Shown here in pieces: positions 16,801 through 25,472 of a DNA stretch of 31,325 bases. The notes beneath the pieces are model-generated. The model worked only from the letters and a program-made list of their open reading frames with translations, was not told the DNA's origin and did not search any database. The position numbers and the translations under genes were made by a program. The DNA is taken from contig JALGYY010000021.1 in the NCBI GenBank assembly GCA_025782575.1, positions 1 through 31,325 of the forward strand, read 5' to 3'. The stretch's first letter is position 1; each line of letters opens with the position of its first letter. The DNA comes from a bacterium. GTDB taxonomy: Bacteria; Orphanbacterota; Orphanbacteria; Orphanbacterales; Orphanbacteraceae.

Positions 16801-19800
16801 GATCGAGTCGCCGCTCGATATGCCGGCCATGGCAGCGACATCAATCGCATCCTGGATTCTATGAGCTGCTTTATCGGCCCTGTCATACGGATACTCGTTG
16901 GAGCCGTTCGGGTTCACAAAGTGGATCGCCGTCTTGCAGCCCACATCGTAGGCCCCTATATTCGTCCCGTTCCGCCCCGCAAGGATATTGGGAGAATGAT
17001 CGAATATTCTGAAATCGAGACCGGGGTTGCAATAACGGGGATTGTCCGAAATGTTCGTGGAATCCGCAGCCGGGTCGGGCAGGCAGACCGCGAAATCCAG
17101 GTCGCAATCGAAACCACGATTCTGAAACACGTTATTGTGATCGAACTCAATCCCAGTCCCGCCCCTGGCCTGCACTCCCTTACCATTGAATGTGATGCTG
17201 TTGTTGTAGATTTGCGGGGCAGAGTCAACAACACGAATCGCCCAGCTGTTAATGGAGTTTCGGGTAATCGTATTGTTTGCGAAACGGCCGCCGGCGCCGC
17301 CCAGGTAAACAAGTGATCCGTCCTCTTCACTCGTACCGCTTTCGACGATCAGATTTCGCTCGAAACGGGGTCGGGATCCGTCGGTAGCGAAGAAAATCGC
17401 CCCCTCCGATTCCGATCGACCATTATTGAATAAATTGTCGATGATCGTGGGCGAAGCGTCGCCGGTGATGAGCATGATCCCACCTGAATCCGCTTTCCCG
17501 TCTTCGAACTGGAATCCTTCGATGATCGTGGTGGAATCGACACCGTTCCCGGCTGTAATGATGCGCCGGGAGTTCCCTCCAGTGAACCGGCTCCGGAAAA
17601 AGATCCGCGTATCTTCCGTGAAGTCGTTGACCGCATATCCCCCTTTGTAGGAAACACCGGACACCAAATCAAACTGATCGCTATAGGATCCCTGCGACAC
17701 CTTCACTGTGTCCCCCGCACTCAGGTGGGGGGAAATCGCCGATATTGTTCTGGAAGCGTTTCTTTTACATCGGAATGGAAAATGGGATTCCGGTGCAGTG
17801 GCATTAGCCAGAAAGACCTCATCGTCACAGATTGCCGTCGGTGAGATCGGAAGGGCACCAGCAACCGTGTCACCAGTACAACTGAACGTGTCGTCCGCTG
17901 CCGGCGAGCAAGTGCTGATTCGGAAATCCAGGTTCTCGGAATCCGCGAAATCAGGATCCTCTTCGATGTTGTTCCGCGCCGGTATGCGGCCCGAGAGAAC
18001 AACGATGTTCTTTTCCTGTCCGGTGGAATCCTGATTTCCTTTTACGACATTCTGGTTAACGTCCTTGGAGAGTTCATTGAACACGAGCCCTCCCATGCCG
18101 CCTTCGTTCAACGCCACGACGTTCATAAGGAATCGCACACGGTTGTCGTTGTTCAGACCGCCGAATTCGACATAGAAACCGCCTCCGGCGGGCTCGCCCG
18201 GCTCAGAGCTGATCGTGTTGTTCACGATCGTGTTCTGAATGATGAACGGAATGGCATTTTTGGAATTATCATTCCCCTGCACGTCGATTCCGGCGGCACG
18301 CCACTCCGGATGAGTCGCTCGATCGACCCGGTTTCCCACGACGAGATTGTTTCGGATCAATGGCCGCGCCGTACTGGAAACAGCTATTCCAGGACCGCTC
18401 ACGCCGTCGGCATGTGTGATTACACAGCCCTCGACGCCACCCCGCGGAACCAGGATCGAATTCCCCACAGTGAAGTGAACCGTCGGCTCACCTTCGCCGA
18501 TTCCCCTCAATATTGTGTTGGACGGACTGGCCACTCGTTCCGTGAACTGATTATCCGTCCACCCACCCTGAAGGAAGGCACCGCCTGTCATCGTGACGTT
18601 CGCATCATAGGTTCCTGCAGCAATTCGAACAGTATCCTGCGCTCCCGCAACACCTGCGATCTTCTGGAAATCCGATGTCGCGTCTTCCGGCGTGGCGTAG
18701 GGGAACGTCCCCTCCTGGTCACCCGGAACTACGTAGTGTGTCGAAAGGTTGCAGCCCGCACCGAGAGCCCCGATCGGAAAGCTACCAGGGGCGATATCAT
18801 CGAGGCCGCTCTCGGAGAACATGCGATAGTCTCCGACTTCAGCGTCGCAGAAAAACGGGTTGAGTGACGAAGAATCGATCAGTGTCGGAAGGCACCCTCC
18901 GAGGAAATCATCATCGTTGCCGTACAGATTGGATGATCGGAGTTCCACGGTAGCGCCACCTGAACATCCGAATACGGCTCCGCCGGTATTTGACGCAAAG
19001 AGGGAGAACTCGAACTGGACACTGCTCCCGTTCTCGGCCTGAATCAGTGCGTTAGACGGAGTAAATGTCTCATTCCCAACGACACTGATGTGCTTGAACA
19101 GTGAGGTCCCACCTTCGACCCGGACGAGGGCGCCATCGATGTCCGGCGCCCCGGTCAGGACGAGGAAGCTGGCAGTGAACGGGCCGCCCGTGCCGTCAAT
19201 GCGAATCACTGCTTCATTCGGGTCAATCGGGAACAGGACAGTCCCCGAAAGACTGGGATCAGGTCCATCCTGTTCGAAGCCGGGCGAGAAACCGCCGAGC
19301 AGGACCATCTCTTCGGAGATCACCAGATTGGTGAAATACTCTCCTGAAGCCACGCGAATCGTATCCCCCGGTGCCGCAATATTGACAGCCTCTTCAATTG
19401 TTCGTGCTGCATTCGCCGGAACGCTGAATGGAAAAACATCGCCGCCGCTGACCGAAACGTACTTCGTGCCCGCCCGGCAACCGACTTCCCATGCACCGAT
19501 GGCGGTTCCGTCCGAAGCCGCATCGCGGATCGGCGACTCGATGAAGAGCCTGTAGTCGTTCGGCTCACCGCAGAATACAGGCGCCGTATCAAACAGGTTG
19601 GTAATCGAATCGGGTTCGCAACCGAAGAAATCCCGCCCCTCGCCGTTGTCACTGAAAACGTTGTAGGTGACGTCGCCTCCCTGGCTGTCACCGCAATAGA
19701 TGGCGAACCCAGCCGAAGTCTTTCGAAAGATATTGTCTCGAATCAGCGGATTTCCGGATTCAACGTGCAGGATCCCGGCCTCCGGTGATGCGCGGCAAAA

Positions 19801-20484
19801 CGCGAAGGTATTGTGAACAATTGTAGGCGAACCTTCGCCAACGAATAGAGCGGCGCCGCGAGCACCACCCGATTGGCAGTTGAAGAAGATGTTCCGCTCG
19901 ATCCGAGGAGAACCGGCCCGCACGAATACTCCTGCCCCATCCGACTGGTTCGCAATAATTTCCCGCAGGTAAAACCCCCGAAACAGTGTGGATTCATCCG
20001 GGCCGCTGAATGCATAGGTGGTGTCGAACGTGGTGTCTATATCCACGATGGTCGTCTCGACCTGAACGATCGTCGAATCGTAGTCGAAGATCACCGCCTG
20101 CTCGTTGATCGGCCTTGTGATGACCGTCCACAGACTGTCGATATCGAACTGGTTTCCTCCACCGCCGACCGCCACGTCCGCATCCCAGCCTCCGAGAACC
20201 GACACACCCTGAGGGATGCGGATCGTCTCATCGAAACGGAATCCGAATGATTCGAAATCGTTGAAATCGATCCCGGATACGAGAACGGTGTCACCTGTTT
20301 CCGCAACATCGAGAGCGGCCTGTATGCTGTGGGCGGGTGTGAGGGGAGACAGGTATGCTCCTCCCGGATCCTCGGGTATGCCGTAGCTGTTATGTACGAC
20401 GTATCTCGTGGAGCCTTCCACCGAGATTGGAGCCGCAAGCAGCGTCAGAAATGACAGAAGGAGAAAGCCGTTTCGGCCGTTCAT
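13825..20484 (-). CDS. Giant six-module beta-helix surface protein with C-terminal sorting domain
   Basis: 2219 residues. Signal peptide to about VEG/ST (residue 24). Six tandem right-handed beta-helix modules follow at about 26-336, 340-578, 582-886, 888-1183, 1187-1503 and 1508-1875. Each opens with a DUF1565-like pattern (TI..A...A..GDTV.VA.G.Y...L.L....L.GGW) and continues with helix rungs such as SPTIRDCAFRANQ. Modules 1, 2, 4, 5 and 6 close with FC or YC, usually followed within about ten residues by DYR or a similar DF.. sequence, and a second Cys 31-39 residues later in 1, 2, 4 and 5. Residues 1876-2125 are beta-rich without helix repeats. The tail (2136-2219) is a FlgD/T9SS-like sorting domain: NAPNPFNPVTRILFDLP, LRVYDVRGRLVKTL, GVYFYRLESGE, ending RKMILVR. 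Similar proteins are surface adhesins or polysaccharide-binding proteins; no lyase residues could be identified. The ATG has AGGAG 11 nt upstream. Confidence 0.92.
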   Translation of the reverse strand: MNGRNGFLLLSFLTLLAAPISVEGSTRYVVHNSYGIPEDPGGAYLSPLTPAHSIQAALDVAETGDTVLVSGIDFNDFESFGFRFDETIRIPQGVSVLGGWDADVAVGGGGNQFDIDSLWTVITRPINEQAVIFDYDSTIVQVETTIVDIDTTFDTTYAFSGPDESTLFRGFYLREIIANQSDGAGVFVRAGSPRIERNIFFNCQSGGARGAALFVGEGSPTIVHNTFAFCRASPEAGILHVESGNPLIRDNIFRKTSAGFAIYCGDSQGGDVTYNVFSDNGEGRDFFGCEPDSITNLFDTAPVFCGEPNDYRLFIESPIRDAASDGTAIGAWEVGCRAGTKYVSVSGGDVFPFSVPANAARTIEEAVNIAAPGDTIRVASGEYFTNLVISEEMVLLGGFSPGFEQDGPDPSLSGTVLFPIDPNEAVIRIDGTGGPFTASFLVLTGAPDIDGALVRVEGGTSLFKHISVVGNETFTPSNALIQAENGSSVQFEFSLFASNTGGAVFGCSGGATVELRSSNLYGNDDDFLGGCLPTLIDSSSLNPFFCDAEVGDYRMFSESGLDDIAPGSFPIGALGAGCNLSTHYVVPGDQEGTFPYATPEDATSDFQKIAGVAGAQDTVRIAAGTYDANVTMTGGAFLQGGWTDNQFTERVASPSNTILRGIGEGEPTVHFTVGNSILVPRGGVEGCVITHADGVSGPGIAVSSTARPLIRNNLVVGNRVDRATHPEWRAAGIDVQGNDNSKNAIPFIIQNTIVNNTISSEPGEPAGGGFYVEFGGLNNDNRVRFLMNVVALNEGGMGGLVFNELSKDVNQNVVKGNQDSTGQEKNIVVLSGRIPARNNIEEDPDFADSENLDFRISTCSPAADDTFSCTGDTVAGALPISPTAICDDEVFLANATAPESHFPFRCKRNASRTISAISPHLSAGDTVKVSQGSYSDQFDLVSGVSYKGGYAVNDFTEDTRIFFRSRFTGGNSRRIITAGNGVDSTTIIEGFQFEDGKADSGGIMLITGDASPTIIDNLFNNGRSESEGAIFFATDGSRPRFERNLIVESGTSEEDGSLVYLGGAGGRFANNTITRNSINSWAIRVVDSAPQIYNNSITFNGKGVQARGGTGIEFDHNNVFQNRGFDCDLDFAVCLPDPAADSTNISDNPRYCNPGLDFRIFDHSPNILAGRNGTNIGAYDVGCKTAIHFVNPNGSNEYPYDRADKAAHRIQDAIDVAAMAGISSGDSIDAVNIVAGTYFENITLPSNVQLLGGFPLVGTGRDPAVHITIIDGGGNGSVIEIDDEAVGSTLLLNRPNATMVDGIRITGGSDSLGGGIRIGAGAEPTIRNNHIFGNTAILGGAAFVSKGASPRFSQNLVSDNTAERGAGLYIDSVSSPVLSRYESNTFYANNATGEGAGVIETEGANVLIQRNIVAFSEGGAGYATTQEVGANISDNLFFQNPGGDSLVLSAQANPVHVIADPSFCDPGNGDFGLLYSLREIQAGRSALRDSCARSWWGARGAGCTEPGHRFLVRKTVSSDIPVFPHVCKENASPTIAGVLAVVSPGDTVEVARPDTAFPYIENLVLREPIVMRGGWNEGFSNLPDPANPDSTAPNPRLTNTRTIIRGAGNGPVLTIAMRTDTEAGDMSHLIDSLTIIEGLEFRSGTAQTTNGGGIRVIQGASPTIRDCAFRANQTENWGGGISITGATSPRIYSNYIFKNRAGIGGGIYIFDTSDPVIRGNIISSNTAVEYGGIRMEQVTGGSVDNNVFFRNAAGGISLSEPEGELHIFNNVVTNNGGFGLSLFPHFAGVRLPEYSHNNVWANGGGNYQNLPPSSDDLSGDPQFCNTDQRWDFASGQLNPRFFRYQECSPTLFSGIDSSADLDAHIGVASASDPICPDTTAPDLTMGVLLHTSISGVANFHIVPDEGLARDSISLDLLYGEFVEVVDSNGVVLGDTVDFDTVNVPLRLQAGGLSVYSSDNVALETSDSLVVKVRAVDRCGVVGFVNRLFSSTLFLKGEGGRVRSSDRLITIAALPGAIGRSGAVLMEVVDAGGGEAPDGSSVLSSAYRVNFSQVNPTQPLHLTAPTDRFDLEKDQLTHLSIYRRVEDEWERIESTIDPVRADVTAEIEGSGTYALRYSKSAVSEEVVPKLFALYANAPNPFNPVTRILFDLPERQDVTLRVYDVRGRLVKTLLTGVQKAGRHEAAWRGTDESGRSAGSGVYFYRLESGEQTATRKMILVR
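14860..20409 (-). repeat. Six tandem beta-helix modules within the giant gene
   Basis: Protein-level repeats of about 240-370 residues; DNA identity between copies looks low, so the duplication is old. Modules 4 and 6 share an opening variant with an extra Cys (FRCKRNASRTI and PHVCKENASPTI), while 2, 3 and 5 have FPF, FPY or YPY without Cys there. This suggests the array grew by copying more than one unit. Confidence 0.8.
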
Positions 20485-20567
20485 GGCGAAAGAAACTCCT
20501 TTCCAAACAAAAAGGGCGAGTACCCGATGTTGATAGCCCCACCCCGGTCAATTCTGCAGGAGCGGCT

Positions 20568-20596
20568 ACTATAGCAACCGTCTATCCGGCTGTCAA
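20568..20596 (-). promoter_or_regulatory. Strong sigma-70 promoter of the giant beta-helix gene
   Basis: On the minus strand TTGACA (20591-20596) and TATAGT (20568-20573) are exactly 17 bp apart. The -35 lies inside the last codons of the asparaginase gene. Start near 20561 gives a leader of about 77 nt containing the AAAGGAG ribosome site. Confidence 0.8.
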
Positions 20597-21682
20597 TTCA
20601 CCCGGAACGTGTGGATGACGGGAAGAAACGCGGCGGACCGGCCTCCCCGCCGGGGCTCCGGCAGGTGACTCCACTGCCCCCGTAAAATCTAATTCGAACG
20701 AAGATTCCAGACGGCCTACACGCCGCCCCACCCAGTTCGTAACGGGCTGAGTGGTCGGTCCGGCGCCCCCCCATGGATCGATACCGAGAAGCCGAAGGGC
20801 GTGGCGCGCAGCTACCTCGATCTCATCCAGGAAACCATCTTCCAGTTTGATCGCGATCCCGAGCCGCCGACCGGGAAGACCGATACCGATCACTCCCTTG
20901 GCACCGACCTTCGAAAAGAGGACATCCCCCCCCTCTTCCATCAGGAGTGTGTCCAAACGGCCGTCTCCCGCGATCAGGAGTGGGTGACTCATCATCGCCA
21001 TTCGTACACGGCTCGCCGCATCGGCCCGTCTTCCGTCAAAGGAATCCGTTGCAATTCGGGCGAACGAAGTCGCAAGCGCCGACAGGGCGCCTCGAAACGT
21101 CGGAATCCCACAACCGTCGACAGCGGGAATGGCCATGGGACAGGGTGTGCCGGTCACCTCTTCCAGAGCAAGTGTCACCGCTCGCTGTACCGGATGATCC
21201 GCTTCAATGTAGTCTTCGATCGGCCAGCCTTTGAGCCTTGCCAGCGCCAGCATGCCGGCGTGTTTACCTGAGCAGTTATTGTGAATCCGCCCGAATGGGA
21301 TCCCCTTGCCGACCAGGTCATCGCGTGCACCCTCGTGCATCGGCGCGTGAGGTCCGCAGAGCAGATCCTCCTCTCCGAGACCGATCCGAGCGAGGATCTC
21401 CCGCACGATCTCCACATGGATCGGCTGCCCGCTGTGAGAGGCAACCATCATGGCCAGGTGGCGCACCTCGAAACCGAAATGCTCCATCCCACCCGCCTCA
21501 ATGAGCGGAAAGACCTGGATCGGCTTGGCGGCGGACCTGAAAAAAGTCTCGTAATCGGGATCACCGAGGGAATAAACGATCTCCCCGGAAGGGGAGGCGA
21601 CGGCAATATGGCCCACGCGCCGGCCTTCCAGGCCGCCACCACGAAATGATCTCACCAGTATTGGACTCATGCAGCAGCTCAT
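20582..21682 (-). CDS. L-asparaginase II-type (PF06089 family) enzyme
   Basis: 366 residues; the start may be the ATG at 21668-21670 (four codons in) since neither has a good ribosome site. It belongs to the Rhizobium etli-type asparaginases, unrelated to E. coli AnsA/AnsB. The known catalytic set is present with even spacing: Ser50 and Lys53 in RSAAKPIQ, Cys137 and Lys140 in NNCSGKHAGM, Cys191 in DGCGIPTF. Known members hydrolyse asparagine to aspartate and ammonia using zinc held by the Cys/Lys cluster. No signal peptide, so it is cytoplasmic. It lies between two exported-protein genes, 27 bp after one, and carries the next gene's promoter in its 3' end. The Gly/Ala/Pro/Arg-rich C-terminal tail is unusual. 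Confidence 0.9.
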   Translation of the reverse strand: MSCCMSPILVRSFRGGGLEGRRVGHIAVASPSGEIVYSLGDPDYETFFRSAAKPIQVFPLIEAGGMEHFGFEVRHLAMMVASHSGQPIHVEIVREILARIGLGEEDLLCGPHAPMHEGARDDLVGKGIPFGRIHNNCSGKHAGMLALARLKGWPIEDYIEADHPVQRAVTLALEEVTGTPCPMAIPAVDGCGIPTFRGALSALATSFARIATDSFDGRRADAASRVRMAMMSHPLLIAGDGRLDTLLMEEGGDVLFSKVGAKGVIGIGLPGRRLGIAIKLEDGFLDEIEVAARHALRLLGIDPWGGAGPTTQPVTNWVGRRVGRLESSFELDFTGAVESPAGAPAGRPVRRVSSRHPHVPGELTAG

Positions 21683-21709
21683 TGGGCAGGCCGTTACAAA
21701 CGGCGTGGA

Positions 21710-23335
21710 CTAGCGAACGACGATAAACTTGGTGACCTGCTCGTCCCCTGTGGCTATGGACTTCACGTAGAGGAGATAGACACCGCTCACGACAAGCTCG
21801 CTATCCTCATTCCGCATATCCCAGTTGGAAGTGCCACCAAGAGCGCCGCCACGGTGTTCCCATTCGCGAATGAGATCGCCTGCCGCGGTGTAGATCTGAA
21901 CGAGCGCCTCGGACGGCAGATGTTGGATCTGGATCCGCTCTTCATTTTCCTCCCAGGCGGCTCTTCTCTTGTAGGGATTCGGGACAACCGTAATCCTCTC
22001 AAGGTCCTCGGATGATACGGACCGGGGGAAAATGCGCTCCTCGCGAAGCTGGTCCGAGCTTTCGCTGGAAGTGAGGGTATCGAAGGTCGTGACAAAGTAA
22101 TTATAGGGGAACCCGTTGTGGACCCCCTCGCGATCCATGTAGACAATGGGGTCCTGCCGGAGGACCGGGAGGTCTTCCTCATTGCAGAACTTGAATTCCT
22201 TCAAAATGATGAAGTTGTCCGCGTTAGTGATATCGGACCGGTAGATTCGGTACCCGTCTATCTTACGGTAGAGCACGCTCAGAACACCCAAGGTATCGTT
22301 CGAAGCCGGTACGAACCCGATCACCTGAATGTCCGTTCTATCCGTCACCCAGGTGGAGTCAAAAGTCGTATCCGCCTCTACGATGAGGGTATCAATCAGA
22401 AGCTGACAGGTATCGAGATCGATCCCGGGAACAGCCACCGGATCGCATGTGTCTACCACTACGGTCGTATCCCGGAATGTGACGAATCGGAATGACAATC
22501 CGAAATCAAAGTCCGCCCATTCCCCCGGCCGGCAGAAGAGTAATTCCGATCGTCCATCGTCCGATGAGGAGACACGATCGGATTCGCTCGCCCCATGCTC
22601 AATGTAACTCCAGGCGAACCGAAGTCTATGAGAGATCGCCGGAATTCCGAACCGCTCTCCCTCGTTGACGGATCCCTCGGAAAGGGAAAAGAAGATCCCG
22701 GCTTTTAGCTCGACCGAATCGATTCCCGGCCGGAAGTCCGCAGGGATCGTTATGAACTCAGACTCTCCGGTTCCTGCCTCCTGCCAACTGAACTGGATCG
22801 GATTCCCTGAAATCGTACCAGCCTCGCCGAGGGAATCGGCCCCCTCGGATCGGACGAAGATTGTGACACTCTTACAGATATCGGGGAGCCCGCGCGACAC
22901 AGGAAGAGCGGAGCCCGACCAATAGGTGAACGCCTGCGGGTTGGTTGAGTCAAAGCTCGCCTCGGCCACCTCGGGATTCGTGAACTCTCCGACTTCGGCC
23001 GAGGACCGGATCTCAATATCGAGGTCACAGTCTCCCTGGAAATCGCCCGAGATTTCAAACCCGGCTGTCCCGCCCCATGAGGTGTCGACGACGATGAGCT
23101 CGCTGATTTCATTTTTCGGCGGATTGCGCCATTCGAGATGAATCGCCTGAGCATCGGGAGTCGCCGTAATGGCGATTTCCGGAGTATTAATCTCGGCCAT
23201 GCCGATGACCGGAACGAGCAGAGCAATCGCGAGCAAAGCTCTCAACAGGATTGGGATGAACCGTCGCACTGAAGGGGCGGCACGTCCGCGACATTTCAAC
23301 ATGCCCGGCACGCAGCCGTTCTGTCGATCACTCAT
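21710..23335 (-). CDS. Exported 541-residue protein with C-terminal sorting domain
   Basis: A signal sequence with a long basic N-region (hydrophobic part about 27-46, ending GMA/EI) leads to a fibronectin-like stretch (ITATPDAQAIHLEWRNP). The middle is beta-rich with Cys and Asp/Thr-rich segments (about 289-335), then a fibronectin-like part (YRKIDGYRIYRSD, NYFVTTFDTL). The tail (451-541) is a T9SS/FlgD-like sorting domain: VPNPYKRRAAW, LPSEALVQIYTAAGDLIREW, SGVYLLYVKS, ending KFIVVR. No enzyme motif was recognised. The ATG at 23333-23335 has AAGGAGAG upstream. It is 81 bp after the upstream lipoprotein gene and may be exported with its operon partners. Likely surface-exposed or released; function unknown. 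Confidence 0.85.
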   Translation of the reverse strand: MSDRQNGCVPGMLKCRGRAAPSVRRFIPILLRALLAIALLVPVIGMAEINTPEIAITATPDAQAIHLEWRNPPKNEISELIVVDTSWGGTAGFEISGDFQGDCDLDIEIRSSAEVGEFTNPEVAEASFDSTNPQAFTYWSGSALPVSRGLPDICKSVTIFVRSEGADSLGEAGTISGNPIQFSWQEAGTGESEFITIPADFRPGIDSVELKAGIFFSLSEGSVNEGERFGIPAISHRLRFAWSYIEHGASESDRVSSSDDGRSELLFCRPGEWADFDFGLSFRFVTFRDTTVVVDTCDPVAVPGIDLDTCQLLIDTLIVEADTTFDSTWVTDRTDIQVIGFVPASNDTLGVLSVLYRKIDGYRIYRSDITNADNFIILKEFKFCNEEDLPVLRQDPIVYMDREGVHNGFPYNYFVTTFDTLTSSESSDQLREERIFPRSVSSEDLERITVVPNPYKRRAAWEENEERIQIQHLPSEALVQIYTAAGDLIREWEHRGGALGGTSNWDMRNEDSELVVSGVYLLYVKSIATGDEQVTKFIVVR

Positions 23336-23416
23336 CGACCCTTACTCTCCTTGCCGGACCAGCAGGCAGGACTCTTGTCCAGTCCCAACTCGGTCCGTGT
23401 TCATTAACTTGAGCCA

Positions 23417-25453
23417 TCAAGAACGGAATTTTTCTCCGAACAGGTTGACCATTATTAATTCGATCGCCTGCTTCGTAACCAGAGGGTCGAAGTAATAGAG
23501 GGGCATCCCGATATAGACTACATTCCCCCTCCTACCGTCTGACGGAATAAACAATGCGACAGGCAGCTCGCTACCGATGGGGACACCATCCGGATCGATC
23601 TCGCGCCGGAACTCCCATAGTGGGACGACACCCCGGTCTTTCCTGTACTTGAGCCTCTCGCAGAGTGCAATTCCTTCAAGTACTCTGAGCTGTGCCCGTG
23701 TGCTGTCTACGATGAGATCGGGAATCCCGGCAAAGAGTGACTTGGCGCTCCAGAGCTTGTCGAACCTCTCGCTGATCTGAGTCGTCTCGATACCACAGTA
23801 TTCGTAGATCGGATGAGGGATAGAATCAGCGACAACCGGATGGAACCAGACCATCTCCGAACCGCAGTTGTCCGGCGAGGCATTGAACAGGTGCCAGCAG
23901 GGACTGGGAATGGGGACAAACCCGGTATCCACAAAGTCATTGTCGGGGGTGAACCCCCAGCCGGGGATGAAACCGGAAATGAGCAGATTCCCCCCCGCGT
24001 CTACATAGGACCAGATCGGATTTTCGCTCCGATCATTCAGAGAGGAAACGAACGGCTGTGCCGCATTGAGTTCATCCTGAAGCGAGAGGATGAGTGTCGT
24101 TGATTTGCTCATCTCCCGGACCGGCGGCTTGGGAATATTACCTCCGGACAGAGGCCTGAACACGACATCGAGACTGAAATTCTCAAGGAGGGTATCCTCC
24201 CAGAACGGCTCGTACAAGTGGGGTGGCGGGAAGAAATCCGGATCATCGTCGACCCAGAAGTCGACCCAGTGCATGACCGATGTCGTTTCGACATCGACCG
24301 GCCCGGCAAAGACCTGGAACTCGAACTTTCCCTCCACGATCAGCCCCGCTTCGTCCCTGGCGCGAGCGAAGAAAGTGTGGACGCCCTTGGTAGGGGTGAA
24401 TCTCTCCCCCGGTCCTGGAAATCGCCTGTCAGCCAGATCCCATGGTCCCCAAATGAGGTTATCGTACGCGTGACTGTAGCCGGTGACGACACCGTCATAG
24501 GATCGGAGGTCCGCCGTCCAGCTGAAGATGAGCTCCGTCCCCTCGAAGATCTGGCCTCTCAAAGGAGCCGAGGTACTGGCCCGCTCACCCATCACGTTGG
24601 ATCGGATAAGGAACGCCCCGGACGGGTTCTCGGCAACTCCCCACAGGAAGTAGTTCGTCCCGTTGATCGGAATCTGCTCCACAGCCCCGGCCTCATCGAT
24701 CGACCTAACAAAGAACATGTGCCTGGTAGCCGCGCTCACTGTCGGTTCGAGGTTTCGGAGAACAACGGATTGCGTGTCGGCACTCACTCGCACCCAATCC
24801 AGACGGTTCCATGTCTCTCTCGTGACCGGCGCGGAACTGACATGGCCGTATTTTCGCTCGAGCTGACCGACTGTTTCATGGAAAAACTCGTATGCCGCTA
24901 CCCGGTTGTCCGGCCTGTCGGGATCGGTCCCCTCCCAGTGCACACTCACTGCGGGACCTGTCACGCTACCCGATTCCAGAGGCCCCCTCGTGATCCGCGT
25001 CGTCGGCGCAACCGTAACCGAGTTGAAAGTGATAAGCGCAGGAGAAGGATCCCTCTTGTCCAGATTGTCGATCGCCCGGATGAAGAACGTATGGAAGCGG
25101 AAGAACTGCTCTGTAACGATCTCGTCTCCCCCGTCTCCCGGGATTGTATCGAAGACGCAGCAGGAGTCGGAGGCGATAACGAAAGTCGAGCCGGTCAACG
25201 CCGTGGAGATCCAGTCCGATGTGTCATCCCAGGCATACTCGAACCCCGAGATCTCGCCGTCCACATCCTCGCCGAACCAGTTGAGATCAACCAGGTAGGA
25301 ATTCTTATCAAATGGCTTAGGTCCACCGGATATTTCGGTTCGAGGGGCGGCATTCGTAATGGGACCGGAAAGATCCCCATCATCACAGGCCCCTGCGATG
25401 AGGATCACCGCCGCAGCCAAAGTAATTGCAAGTAACCAGTGCTTTACATTCAT
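23417..25453 (-). CDS. Lipoprotein with three Ig/Fn3-like domains and a Rossmann-like C-terminal part
   Basis: 678 residues. Lipoprotein signal ending IAGAC (Cys23). Three beta-sandwich-like domains follow at about 36-145 (APRTEISGGP, EISGFEYAWDD, FIRAIDN), 150-265 (VHWEGTDPD, FFVRSIDEAG) and 280-383 (IFSWTADL, FFARARDEAG). The 385-678 part is different: ILSLQDELNAAQPFVSSL, IWSYVDAGGNLLISGF and GNVVYIGMPLYYFD, ending with a helix. It reads like an alpha/beta domain of the GATase1-like type often attached to surface proteins, but no catalytic Cys-His pair could be seen. The first domain is clearly related to that of the next lipoprotein upstream. Gap to that gene is 19 bp, so they form one operon. 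Function unknown. Confidence 0.85.
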   Translation of the reverse strand: MNVKHWLLAITLAAAVILIAGACDDGDLSGPITNAAPRTEISGGPKPFDKNSYLVDLNWFGEDVDGEISGFEYAWDDTSDWISTALTGSTFVIASDSCCVFDTIPGDGGDEIVTEQFFRFHTFFIRAIDNLDKRDPSPALITFNSVTVAPTTRITRGPLESGSVTGPAVSVHWEGTDPDRPDNRVAAYEFFHETVGQLERKYGHVSSAPVTRETWNRLDWVRVSADTQSVVLRNLEPTVSAATRHMFFVRSIDEAGAVEQIPINGTNYFLWGVAENPSGAFLIRSNVMGERASTSAPLRGQIFEGTELIFSWTADLRSYDGVVTGYSHAYDNLIWGPWDLADRRFPGPGERFTPTKGVHTFFARARDEAGLIVEGKFEFQVFAGPVDVETTSVMHWVDFWVDDDPDFFPPPHLYEPFWEDTLLENFSLDVVFRPLSGGNIPKPPVREMSKSTTLILSLQDELNAAQPFVSSLNDRSENPIWSYVDAGGNLLISGFIPGWGFTPDNDFVDTGFVPIPSPCWHLFNASPDNCGSEMVWFHPVVADSIPHPIYEYCGIETTQISERFDKLWSAKSLFAGIPDLIVDSTRAQLRVLEGIALCERLKYRKDRGVVPLWEFRREIDPDGVPIGSELPVALFIPSDGRRGNVVYIGMPLYYFDPLVTKQAIELIMVNLFGEKFRS

Positions 25454-25472
25454 GATTTAACCCCGGAGTTCT

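Noticed and set aside
13825-20484. CRISPR or short tandem DNA repeats
   Set aside because: The repeats here are long, diverged protein modules; no short identical direct repeats with spacers were seen anywhere in the window.
24218-25435. 405-residue open frame on the plus strand opposite the second lipoprotein gene
   Set aside because: It is rich in Arg, Pro, Gly and Asp with no domain pattern, while the minus strand has a lipoprotein signal and repeated domains. It is a shadow of GC-biased codons.
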